DNA of 7,828 nt from an uncultured Oscillospiraceae bacterium (GCA_900751035.1 CAADSF010000252.1:1-7828), one strand, 5' to 3'; numbered from the stretch's first letter, positions 1 through 5,837 are shown. The notes: generated by a model not told the origin, from the letters alone. Numbers and translations: made by a program.

Positions 1-286
1 CAATGCGCAGCAGCTCCTCCGGGCCGAGGCAGCCGCCGCGGTCGGCGCGGTCGAGCGACGCGCCCACGTCATATAATCCGCCGAAGGACGGCGAACCCTT
101 GACCGTGATGCAGGCGCAGGCCGCGCTGGTCTCATCCAGAAGGTGCCGGATTTCGTCCGCGTCCGTGCTCGGACGGACGGCGAGGCAGCGGTCCTTTGCC
201 GCCTGCGACGCGGCATGGCCGGCAAGCATGGCCAGAACCTTGTCCAGCTCCAGCTTGGTCAGTGATTTTTCATATTGTTCGTTCAT
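1..286 (-). CDS. mutS2: Endonuclease MutS2, N-terminal fragment (gene continues past the left edge)
   Basis: The minus-strand frame starts at ATG 286 and gives 95 codons before the window ends. It begins MNEQYEKSLTKLELDKVLAM and continues with LAGHAAS, then a segment resembling the family's 'l.p..d..ei...l.eT.ea' stretch (VRPSTDADEIRHLLDETSAA) and a later GGLYDVGASLDRA. This is the conserved start of MutS2, the roughly 780-residue MutS paralogue of Firmicutes. MutS2 combines a lever/ATPase core with a C-terminal Smr nuclease domain and acts on recombination intermediates or on collided ribosomes. None of the ATPase or Smr motifs lie in the window. A Shine-Dalgarno AGGA sits 8 nt upstream, and the stop codon TAG of recO forms part of it, with only 10 nt between the genes. 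Co-transcription and translational coupling with recO are therefore likely. The identification rests on the N-terminus and on the recO neighbour. Confidence 0.88.
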   Translation of the reverse strand, partial: MNEQYEKSLTKLELDKVLAMLAGHAASQAAKDRCLAVRPSTDADEIRHLLDETSAACACITVKGSPSFGGLYDVGASLDRADRGGCLGPEELLRI

Positions 287-296
287 AAGTACGTTC

Positions 297-1040
297 CTAT
301 TCTGTCAAAAGAGATTTATAAAAATCCAGCGTGTAAAAGCTGCGTTCGAGCTGCGTGAGCAGATAGCTCTCCGCCGCATCGCACAGCTCCTTTTCCGCCG
401 CGCCGGTCAGCGCGAAGGAAAACAGCTTCTTATCCGGGCAGGAAACGATGTAGCGCATGGCGGCCAGCGACGCGGCAGACAGCGGCATCCGCACGCCGTC
501 GGACGCGCGGCAGGACGCGCACTCCAGCGTCCCGTCGGCGATGGAGAACCGGTCTGGGCTTTCACTGCCGCACACACAGCAGCCGGAAAGCTCCGGCAGG
601 TAGCCCGCAAGGGCGGCCAGACGCAGCTCCGTCGCCGCCTTGACAAGCCTCTGCGGCTTTTTGAGCTTTGCAAGCGCGTAGAGCGCGTTCAGAATCAGCG
701 GCAGCAGCGCGGGGCTGGCCGCATCCTCCTGCGACAGAACCTCGGCCAGCTGGGCAAAATAGCTTGCAAGGGCCAGCAGTTCAATGTCCGTCCGCAGCTC
801 CGGAAACATTTCGAGCGCGGTCGCCTCGGTGATGGAGGAAAAGCCGTGCGCCTCGCCGACGGTGAACTCCGCGTACGTCAGCAGCTGGCACGCGCCCTTG
901 AGCTTGCTGCGGTTGGAGCGGACGCCGCGGGCTTTCAGTGTCAGCAAACCGCGGTCGGCGCTCAGGACCGTCAGAATGCGGTCCGTTTCCTTATATTCGG
1001 TTGTCCGGAGGACAAGCCCCCGCGTCGTCAGGTAGTCCAT
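297..1040 (-). CDS. recO: DNA repair protein RecO
   Basis: A 247-residue protein, the usual RecO length. RecO is a recombination mediator of the RecFOR pathway: it anneals single strands and, with RecR, loads RecA onto SSB-coated DNA. Residues about 1-80 form the N-terminal OB-fold. It opens TTRGLVLRTTEYKETDRILT, followed by the GLLTLKARGVR segment, both typical of the family. The rest is helical and carries the RecO zinc-binding cysteines as two CxxC pairs, C154/C157 and C174/C177, with an extra C155. The ATG at 1040 is preceded by AAGGA at about 9 nt. Upstream, yqzL overlaps the first 50 nt; downstream, mutS2 follows after 10 nt. This yqzL-recO order is familiar in Firmicutes and supports the call. 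Nothing looks damaged. Confidence 0.96.
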   Translation of the reverse strand: MDYLTTRGLVLRTTEYKETDRILTVLSADRGLLTLKARGVRSNRSKLKGACQLLTYAEFTVGEAHGFSSITEATALEMFPELRTDIELLALASYFAQLAEVLSQEDAASPALLPLILNALYALAKLKKPQRLVKAATELRLAALAGYLPELSGCCVCGSESPDRFSIADGTLECASCRASDGVRMPLSAASLAAMRYIVSCPDKKLFSFALTGAAEKELCDAAESYLLTQLERSFYTLDFYKSLLTE

Positions 1041-1149
1041 GCTCCGCTTTCCTTACGCTTTGCTGCGCACGTCCCGCGTCCTTGAATAACAGATACGCCT
1101 CCGGTGCGCCGGTCTCGGTAAAAACTTCCCACAAAAATTCCGCTCTCAT
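991..1149 (-). CDS. yqzL: YqzL-family small protein
   Basis: A 52-codon minus-strand gene from ATG 1149 to TAA 991. The protein begins MRAEFLWEVFTETGAPEAYL and continues LFKDAG. The W-x-x-F-x-x-T-G-x-x-x-A-Y-L-L-F-K pattern is the signature I know from YqzL, a protein of about 50 residues encoded just ahead of recO in Bacillus and many other Firmicutes; its function is unknown. A textbook AAAGGAGG lies 8 nt before the start, the strongest ribosome-binding site in this operon. The last 16 or so codons lie inside the recO reading frame (50-nt overlap), so the C-terminal tail, which is rich in Pro and Asp, is probably constrained by recO rather than conserved. The gene is short enough to be missed by automatic calling. 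Recognition comes from the motif and the position. Confidence 0.85.
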   Translation of the reverse strand: MRAEFLWEVFTETGAPEAYLLFKDAGRAQQSVRKAEHGLPDDAGACPPDNRI

Positions 1150-1190
1150 CGGCTCGGCCTCCTTTACTGTTAGGATAAGCCGAACTGCCG

Positions 1191-1222
1191 GGCGCTATGC
1201 CGGGGATTTCTGGCAATGCGCC
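1191..1222 (-). other. Imperfect intercistronic hairpin between the DUF362 gene and yqzL
   Basis: On the minus strand GGCGCATTGCC and GGCATAGCGCC face each other across a 10-nt loop; 9 of 11 positions pair, with two central mismatches. It starts three bases after the DUF362 stop codon and ends 41 nt before the yqzL start. No T-run follows, so it does not look like an intrinsic terminator. It could be an RNA processing or stability element, or chance in a GC-rich gap. Confidence 0.3.
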
Positions 1223-1224
1223 GC

Positions 1225-2385
1225 TCAGCCCTTTTCCAGCAGCTTTGCCAGCGCGGTCCTTCCGACCACCATCGCGCCCTTCGGGCAAAATTCCTGACAG
1301 CAGAAGCAGTGGATGCAGGCTTTTCGGTCGATGCGCGGCTTGCCGCGTTTCATCGTGATGGCCTTTGCCGGGCAGATATTCGCGCATTTTTTGCAGCCGA
1401 CGCAGTCCTTCGCGCGCAGCTTCGGGAGGGGCGTGAACATATGGAACTTCACGCTGTCGGCAAGTCTGGAAAACGGCCCCTTTCCGCCGCTGCGGAAAAA
1501 GACGCTCGCCTGCGAGGGGACGGTCTTATAATCCGGCACCGTGAAGGCCGCAGGATCGCCGAAGATCGTCAGCTTTTCCGCGCTGTCCGGGCAAAGGCCG
1601 CGCCGGATGGCGGCGGAAAGCGTCGGGATCTCGCCGGGCGTCAGGCCGATGAGGCCGCAGGCAGCCAGGTCAAGCTTATGCGCACTCTGCGCCGCGATCA
1701 GGCAGCCGATGGGGCGTGCGGAGCCCTGCGTCGGGCCGTTGCCCTCCATGCCGACGACAGCGTCGCAGATGCACAGGCGCGGCTTACAGTATTCGCAGAG
1801 GTCGACGAGCATATCGGCAAAATCGGCGGCCCTTGGATATTTATAGTGATATTCCGGCTTCATCGTGCCGGGGATGATGCCGAAAAAGTTTTTGACGGCG
1901 TTCGTCATGCCCATCATGCCGTGCGTTTTGAGCTTGCAGACGTCGATGATCGCGTCGGCCTGCTGTAAATAGCCGGTCATGGTGAAGCTTCTGGCCTGCG
2001 CTGCTTCTGGATACGAGACGGTGCAGACGGAAAAATCCGCGTTGAGCTCCGCGCCGAGCGCTTCGGCGGCGCGCAGGCCCGTCACATCGTAGACGCGCTG
2101 CAGATGCGCCGCAGTATACAGCCCGCCGGGGCTGTCGCCGAGAACGACGTGCGCCCCGCGCGCCGTCAGCAGCTTTACCAGTGCGCAGACGACAGCCGGA
2201 TGGACCGTCGCAGCCTGCTCCGGCTTCATGGCGGAGACCAGATTGAGCTTCAGCGCCACGCGCATACCGGGCGTAACCCAGTCAAGCCCGCCCGCCGCGT
2301 CGACAGCGGCTTGCAGCGCGGCGGAGACCTCCGCCTCCTCATAGCTTCTGCAGGCGGCAAACGCAGCATCCCAGTTTCTATTCAT
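1225..2385 (-). CDS. DUF362 domain protein with C-terminal double [4Fe-4S] ferredoxin domain
   Basis: A 386-residue protein. Residues about 35-240 carry the DUF362 fold. Recognisable segments are VALKLNLV near 43, GDSPGG near 83, the stretch CKLKTHGMMG near 150 and VKNFFGIIPG near 164. The C-terminus holds two ferredoxin motifs: C328-x2-C331-x2-C334-x3-C338-P and C357-x2-C360-x2-C363-x3-C367-P, with an extra cysteine at 362. These predict two [4Fe-4S] clusters. No signal peptide or membrane segment is seen, so it is probably a cytoplasmic electron-transfer or redox protein; the biochemical role of this family is not established. ATG 2385 was chosen because GGAGGT (minus strand) lies only 3 nt before it. 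A TTG 18 nt upstream would extend the frame but has no such site. It is the first gene of the minus-strand cluster, 75 nt before yqzL. Confidence 0.87.
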   Translation of the reverse strand: MNRNWDAAFAACRSYEEAEVSAALQAAVDAAGGLDWVTPGMRVALKLNLVSAMKPEQAATVHPAVVCALVKLLTARGAHVVLGDSPGGLYTAAHLQRVYDVTGLRAAEALGAELNADFSVCTVSYPEAAQARSFTMTGYLQQADAIIDVCKLKTHGMMGMTNAVKNFFGIIPGTMKPEYHYKYPRAADFADMLVDLCEYCKPRLCICDAVVGMEGNGPTQGSARPIGCLIAAQSAHKLDLAACGLIGLTPGEIPTLSAAIRRGLCPDSAEKLTIFGDPAAFTVPDYKTVPSQASVFFRSGGKGPFSRLADSVKFHMFTPLPKLRAKDCVGCKKCANICPAKAITMKRGKPRIDRKACIHCFCCQEFCPKGAMVVGRTALAKLLEKG

Positions 2386-2442
2386 ATGACCTCCACAAGC
2401 CAACGTGTCAGAATCATCAGTCGTAATCGGTGCGCACCAGAA
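2386..2442 (-). other. Upstream region of the DUF362 gene; no clear promoter
   Basis: Apart from the GGAGGT ribosome-binding site at 2389-2394 (minus strand), I find no convincing -35/-10 pair for the minus-strand cluster between its start and the palindromic element at 2443. The promoter may be weak, may lie inside or beyond the repeat, or may be a non-housekeeping type. Confidence 0.4.
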
Positions 2443-2600
2443 CCTCCTCTTGTCGTGCCCCGCACGATAAGGGGAGGTGGCATTTGCGCCAGCAAATGAC
2501 GGAGGGGATGTGTTTCAAGTTTCAGAGTGCTTCGAAATTTGTTACATTCGAATCCCCTCAGTCAGCTTCGCTGCCAGCTCCCCTTGAGCCCAAGGGGAGC
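2443..2600. repeat. Compound palindromic repeat element (MITE/REP-like)
   Basis: Four nested or adjoining inverted repeats lie in 158 bp. A left hairpin has arms 2443-2457 and 2463-2477, a 15-bp stem with two G-U pairs. A large imperfect dyad pairs 2469-2509 with 2552-2585, read as AAGGGGAGGTGGC...GAGGGGAT against ATCCCCTC...GCCAGCTCCCCTT. Within each arm is a small hairpin: CATTTGC/GCAAATG with a 4-nt loop (2481-2498), and CAGC/GCTG (2563-2573). A right hairpin GCTCCCCTTG/CAAGGGGAGC is a perfect 10-bp stem (2577-2600). TTCGAA occurs twice in the central spacer (2531, 2547). From memory, similar GGGGAGGTGGC...GAGGGGAT palindromes recur between genes of Oscillospiraceae and relatives. No transposase lies alongside, so a non-autonomous mobile element or a REP-type repeat is most likely. 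The exact ends are uncertain. Confidence 0.72.
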
Positions 2601-2717
2601 CTTTAGGGGCGCTCCCGCGCCAGTGCTTTGTCGAAAAGAAAAGTTTTTAATGTTACAGCATACTGCGCAGACCGTTCTCTTGTAAAACAGTCTACCACTA
2701 AACGGACGTGATTGCAA

Positions 2718-2732
2718 TGCGGGAAACCCGCA
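2718..2732. other. Short GC hairpin ahead of the LCP promoter
   Basis: TGCGGG and CCCGCA form a perfect 6-bp stem with an AAA loop, ending 5 nt before the candidate -35 box. A T-rich stretch follows on the plus strand, so it could be a weak terminator insulating the promoter, or an operator. The stretch 2601-2717 to its left holds no gene or other structure that I can support. Confidence 0.3.
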
Positions 2733-2737
2733 CAGTA

Positions 2738-2766
2738 TTTACTTTTTGGTGAATTTATGTTACAAT
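2738..2766 (+). promoter_or_regulatory. Candidate sigma-A promoter for the LCP gene
   Basis: TTTACT (-35, 4 of 6 to consensus) is separated by exactly 17 nt from TACAAT (-10, 5 of 6). It lies about 70 nt upstream of the LCP start codon in a locally AT-rich patch, and no gene lies between. It is the best-spaced pair in this gap. Confidence 0.55.
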
Positions 2767-2837
2767 GATGCAACATTTATGGGACTTTCTTTCCACCAGC
2801 CGCCCCGGCTGCGCGGAAAATGGAAGGAGAACATAGT

Positions 2838-4310
2838 ATGGAAGACAACTATGCAGCGCAGCCCGAACGGGAATTTGCGCCAAAAAAGCCGGACGCAGAC
2901 GACGTCGACGCGCTTTTGCAGGACGTAAAAAGCCTGCTCGGCGAATCGGACGGCGAAATTGCGGAGCAGCTTCCGCCCGAAGACGAGCCTGCGCCGGAGG
3001 AGCCCGGCGGCGGGCCGCTGAACGCTGAGGACGTACACATCGACTACGGCAGGTTCTACGGCCCGGAGGAGCAGAAGGAGCAGGAAACCCCGCTGACGTT
3101 CTACGAGCAGTCCAAGCCCGCGTACCAGCGTGCGCGCCGCGCCGAATACGAGCGCATCCGGGAGCAGGAGCGGCTTGCAAGAGCCGAGCGCCAGCAGGCA
3201 TTTGAGCAGGAGCGTGCCGCGCACATGAAACAGAAAAAGGCCGCGCAGAAGCATGCAAACGCGCACAGGAGCACGGCGGAATACGCCGAATGGCTCTACA
3301 CGCAGGGTCTGAGCGACGACGAGCGCAGCGCACGTGCCGAGCAGGAGCAGCGGCTCGCGCAGCCGGAAGCGCGGCGGCGCGGAAGGCAGGAAAAGCCGAA
3401 GCGGCGGCGCGGGCTGCGCATCGCACTGGTGCTGGTTCTGCTGCTGGCGCTCGGCGCGGCGGTGTTCCACTTTCTGCTTGCCCGCGCACCGCAGAGCGGG
3501 ACTGCGCTTTCCGCCCGCAAAAAAGGCTGCGCGACCATTCTCATCGCGGGCACGGACGAGGGCGGCTACCGCACGGATTCCATGATGCTGCTGAACATCG
3601 ACCGCACGGAAAAGACCATTCACCTCGTCTCCATCCCGCGCGACACGCTGATCTACTGCGAATATTCCGTTCCGAAGATCAATTCCGCCTACGGCTGGGC
3701 CGGGGGCGGCGAGGACGGCATACAGGAGCTGCTGCTGCGCGTGTCGGAGATCATCGGCTTTGAGCCGGACGGCTACGCCGTGGTCGATCTGAGCGTGTTT
3801 GAGCAGCTGGTTGACCTGATGGGCGGCATTACGTTCGACGTGCCGGTCGATATGCACTACTCCGACCCCACGCAGGGGCTGAATATCGATCTGCAGGCCG
3901 GAAAGCAGCGCCTGAACGGCGAACAGGCCATGCAGGTCGCGCGGTTCCGCTCCGGCTATGCGACAGCCGATCTTGGGCGCATCGAGGTGCAGCGCTCGCT
4001 CGTCTCCGCGGCGCTGCGGCAGTGGGTGTCGCCGAAGGGTGCGCTGCATCTGTCGAAGGCTGTGAAGCTGGTGCTGGAGCACACGAACACGAATCTGACG
4101 AAGGCCAACCTTCTATGGCTGGCGGAGAGCTTTCTGCTCTGCGGCCGCAGCGACATCGCCTCCGCGACGCTGCCCGGCTATGCCGCGAATTTCACAAGCG
4201 GTTCCTATTACGTTCTCGACGCGGGAGGCGTCGCGGACATTGTGAACCGGTACTTAAATCCCTATGAGAAAGAGGTGCAGGCCGCGGAGCTCTACATCCG
4301 CAACGGCTGA
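2838..4310 (+). CDS. LytR-CpsA-Psr (LCP) family cell-wall polymer ligase
   Basis: A 490-residue membrane protein. Residues 1-192 are a cytoplasmic head, first acidic, then rich in Glu, Arg, Gln and Ala (about 100-190) with likely coiled coil. A basic RRR stretch precedes one transmembrane segment at about 193-215. The rest is the extracellular LCP domain: ILIAGTDEGGYRTDSM (about 234-249), SIPRDT (265-270), KINSAYGWAGG (280-290), FEQLVDLMGGITFDVPVD and DLGRIEVQR (378-386). The Arg and Asp residues in these motifs bind polyprenyl pyrophosphate and magnesium in characterised members. LCP enzymes move teichoic acid or capsule-type polymers from the lipid carrier to peptidoglycan; the polymer here is unknown. 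ATG 2838 is preferred over ATG 2820 because AAGGAG sits 8 nt before it. The ProX-like gene begins 5 nt after the stop. The head is longer than in typical LytR proteins. Confidence 0.92.
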   Translation: MEDNYAAQPEREFAPKKPDADDVDALLQDVKSLLGESDGEIAEQLPPEDEPAPEEPGGGPLNAEDVHIDYGRFYGPEEQKEQETPLTFYEQSKPAYQRARRAEYERIREQERLARAERQQAFEQERAAHMKQKKAAQKHANAHRSTAEYAEWLYTQGLSDDERSARAEQEQRLAQPEARRRGRQEKPKRRRGLRIALVLVLLLALGAAVFHFLLARAPQSGTALSARKKGCATILIAGTDEGGYRTDSMMLLNIDRTEKTIHLVSIPRDTLIYCEYSVPKINSAYGWAGGGEDGIQELLLRVSEIIGFEPDGYAVVDLSVFEQLVDLMGGITFDVPVDMHYSDPTQGLNIDLQAGKQRLNGEQAMQVARFRSGYATADLGRIEVQRSLVSAALRQWVSPKGALHLSKAVKLVLEHTNTNLTKANLLWLAESFLLCGRSDIASATLPGYAANFTSGSYYVLDAGGVADIVNRYLNPYEKEVQAAELYIRNG

Positions 4311-4315
4311 CAGAT

Positions 4316-4882
4316 ATGTATATCGATCCAGTACGGTACGAGGGCCGTCCGGGCAATGTTTCGGAGCGGCTGGAAAAGGAGCAGCGCTGCTATGCGCTGC
4401 TGGACGAGCTGCAGATTCCCTATGCCCGCGTCGACCACGAGCACGCGGACACCATCGAGGCCTGCGAGGCCGTCGAGCAGGCGCTCGGCGAGAAGATCTG
4501 TAAAAATCTATTCCTCTGCAACCGGCAGAAGACGCAGTTTTATCTGCTGATGCTGGAGGGAGAAAAGGTATTCAAAACCAAGGACCTCTCCAGACAGCTT
4601 GGCGTGGCGCGGCTGTCGTTCGCGGACCCGGCGGATATGGAGAAGTATCTTGACATCACGCCCGGCTCCGTCAGCGTGCTTGGCCTGATGAACGACACGG
4701 AAAACGCCGTCCGGCTCGTGCTGGACAAGCCCATCGCCGAATCCGCCCGCATTGGCTGCCACCCGTGCATCAACACCTCGACGCTGGCCGTCTCCACGCA
4801 GGATATCCTGACAAAATTCCTGCCCGCCGTCCGCCACAAGCCGGTCGTCGTCGACCTGCCGGACCCGGCGGAAGCAGGCTGA
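4316..4882 (+). CDS. ProX/YbaK-family prolyl-tRNA editing protein (aminoacyl-tRNA deacylase)
   Basis: A 188-residue stand-alone editing domain of the YbaK/ProRS-associated (INS-like) superfamily, which hydrolyses tRNA(Pro) wrongly charged with amino acids such as alanine or cysteine. Visible landmarks are the N-terminal GRPGNVSERLEKEQRCYALL, then VDHEHADT, then ICKNLFL, whose K63 matches the conserved catalytic-site lysine. The loop TPGSVSVLGLMND (115-127) and GCHPCINTSTL (147-157) follow, the latter with H149. This layout matches clostridial ProX/PrdX-type proteins better than E. coli YbaK. The protein is soluble with no signal peptide. There is no clear ribosome-binding site in the 5-nt gap after the LCP gene, so translation is probably coupled to it. 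The two functions have no obvious biochemical link. Which mischarged amino acid is cleared cannot be told from the sequence. Confidence 0.88.
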   Translation: MYIDPVRYEGRPGNVSERLEKEQRCYALLDELQIPYARVDHEHADTIEACEAVEQALGEKICKNLFLCNRQKTQFYLLMLEGEKVFKTKDLSRQLGVARLSFADPADMEKYLDITPGSVSVLGLMNDTENAVRLVLDKPIAESARIGCHPCINTSTLAVSTQDILTKFLPAVRHKPVVVDLPDPAEAG

Positions 4883-4932
4883 AGCCGCCCCACCGGCCTC
4901 GCCTGCTCTCATGAGCCTCCCTGCCGCACACA

Positions 4933-4971
4933 TGACCGGCACGCGCAAAATGTGCGTGCCGGTCAATTTTT
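4933..4971 (+). terminator. Strong intrinsic terminator after the LCP-ProX unit
   Basis: TGACCGGCACGCGCA and TGTGCGTGCCGGTCA form a 15-bp stem (12 perfect outer pairs, then one G-U pair and two more pairs) with an AAA loop, followed by ATTTTT. It begins 51 nt after the ProX stop codon. The minus strand lacks a following T-run, so it works in one direction only and separates this unit from the secretion locus. Confidence 0.9.
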
Positions 4972-5159
4972 ATCCGCTGCCGGAAAAAACAGCGTTTTCA
5001 ACAAAAACTGCGCCTGTTTTTTGTCAGACAGGCAGGCTGTCTGTGCGTCTGCGGACGCCCTGCGCACTGCGCCGGACAGCCGGAGGCAGCGGGTATTCGT
5101 TTGACGCTTCCAGAACAGGAAAATCTTATTAAAACGTTTCCGCTGCTTATCATTTGTTA
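4972..5159 (+). other. Gene-free leader region with two inverted repeats and an upstream promoter candidate
   Basis: No convincing gene is present; one open frame across here (4911-5132) runs through the terminator and looks spurious. AAAAAACAG (4984-4992) pairs perfectly with CTGTTTTTT (5014-5022) across 21 nt, which could be a second, weaker terminator. CAGACAG/CTGTCTG (5025-5043) makes a 7-bp hairpin with a 5-nt loop. A possible distal promoter is TTGACG (5101-5106, 5 of 6), a 17-nt spacer, and TCTTAT (5124-5129, 4 of 6). If used, it would give a leader of roughly 100 nt before the Crp/Fnr gene. Confidence 0.45.
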
Positions 5160-5188
5160 ATTACATAACCCGCTTTTTGTAATAAAAT
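5154..5188 (+). promoter_or_regulatory. Proximal promoter and 24-bp dyad (candidate operator) ahead of the Crp/Fnr-essC genes
   Basis: A 24-bp dyad spans 5160-5183. Its arms ATTACA and TGTAAT are perfect, and 9 of 12 symmetric positions pair overall, including a central CG. Two overlapping readings of a housekeeping promoter sit on it: TTACAT (5161-5166), 16 nt, TAAAAT (5183-5188), or TTGTTA (5154-5159), 18 nt, TGTAAT (5178-5183). A protein bound to the dyad would cover both boxes and so repress. The Crp/Fnr-family product encoded 47 nt downstream is the natural candidate. The arms do not match the E. coli Crp (TGTGA-N6-TCACA) or Fnr (TTGAT-N4-ATCAA) sites. The operator role is inference. Confidence 0.5.
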
Positions 5189-5234
5189 TAAGAGCATGAA
5201 CAGAACGAATATTTAGCAGAAATGGAGAATTCAT

Positions 5235-5837
5235 ATGGATGAGGTTTTTCAATTGCTGGATTATCTCGGAATCCAGTCTCAGAGCACGATCCAGACCTAT
5301 GCGCGGCTGGCGCAGCGGCGGCATCTGAAAAAGGGAGAATGCCTGTACTACGGCGGAGAAGACTCGACCAATCTCTATTTCCTCATTTCCGGCATCCTGC
5401 GCGGCTTTTCGGTCAGCGCGGGCGGGAAGGAATTTACCGAGTGCATTCTTCACAAATACGGCCATTCCCACATCGGCATGATCGGTATGGACGACCGTCA
5501 CGAATTCAAGCTCAACAAGAATCTGGAAGCGCTTACGGAGGCGGAGCTGATTTATTTTGACATCCGGCCGATCATGAAGGAGCTGCCGAACTCCATCGAG
5601 TTCCTGCGGGTCTATGTCAAGAAGCTGGAGGAATCCTACGCGCAGATGTGGGAGGTCCGCGAGATCATGCGCGAGTCCGCGCAGGCCCGCTACGCGTGGT
5701 TCCAGAAAACCTATCCGGAGCTGCAGAACATCATGCAGCTCAAGGATGTGGCGACCTTCCTCGGCATCACGCCCGTAACGCTCAGCCGCATCCGGGCCAG
5801 AGAAACCAACCGAGAGAAAAAGGATGACGCAACATGA
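5235..5837 (+). CDS. Crp/Fnr-family transcriptional regulator
   Basis: A 200-residue regulator. Residues about 24-110 form the cyclic-nucleotide-binding-type beta barrel; the stretch KKGECLYYGGEDSTNLYFLI, followed by SGILRGFSV and GGKEFTE, is the family's core. Residues about 115-150 are the dimerisation helix. Residues 166-189 are the helix-turn-helix (LKDVATFLGITPVTLSRIRA), after which the protein ends almost at once. It most resembles the short Crp-like proteins with 'LGITPxTLSRIR'. The region where Crp carries its cAMP-binding GE...RxA motif reads differently (MDDRHEFKLNKNLEAL), and there is no Fnr-type N-terminal cysteine cluster; only C36 and C70 occur. cAMP and Fe-S sensing are therefore both unlikely, and the signal is unknown. 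GGAG lies 7 nt before ATG 5235. Its stop overlaps the essC start (ATGA), indicating a shared transcript and coupled translation. Confidence 0.9.
   Translation: MDEVFQLLDYLGIQSQSTIQTYARLAQRRHLKKGECLYYGGEDSTNLYFLISGILRGFSVSAGGKEFTECILHKYGHSHIGMIGMDDRHEFKLNKNLEALTEAELIYFDIRPIMKELPNSIEFLRVYVKKLEESYAQMWEVREIMRESAQARYAWFQKTYPELQNIMQLKDVATFLGITPVTLSRIRARETNREKKDDAT

Noticed and set aside
3..1085. Long plus-strand open frame of 360 codons
   Set aside because: It lies antisense to mutS2 and recO, has no recognisable domain, and its length follows from GC-rich codon bias on the other strand.
2547..2555. TTCGAATCC resembling a tRNA T-loop
   Set aside because: No anticodon arm, acceptor stem or D-arm can be built around it; it lies in the spacer and right arm of the palindrome.
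2577..2600. Perfect 10-bp hairpin considered as an intrinsic terminator
   Set aside because: No T-run follows on either strand and no gene ends into it; it is better explained as the right end of the palindromic element.
2820..2837. Upstream ATG at 2820 for the LCP gene
   Set aside because: It lacks a ribosome-binding site, while AAGGAG lies inside this stretch at the right distance for ATG 2838.
2760..4082. Minus-strand open frame of 440 codons
   Set aside because: It is antisense to the well-supported LCP gene, has a low-complexity Leu/Arg/Ala composition and no motif.
4911..5132. 73-codon plus-strand frame after the ProX-like gene
   Set aside because: It runs through the terminator hairpin and the inverted repeats, has no ribosome-binding site, and its composition is not protein-like.
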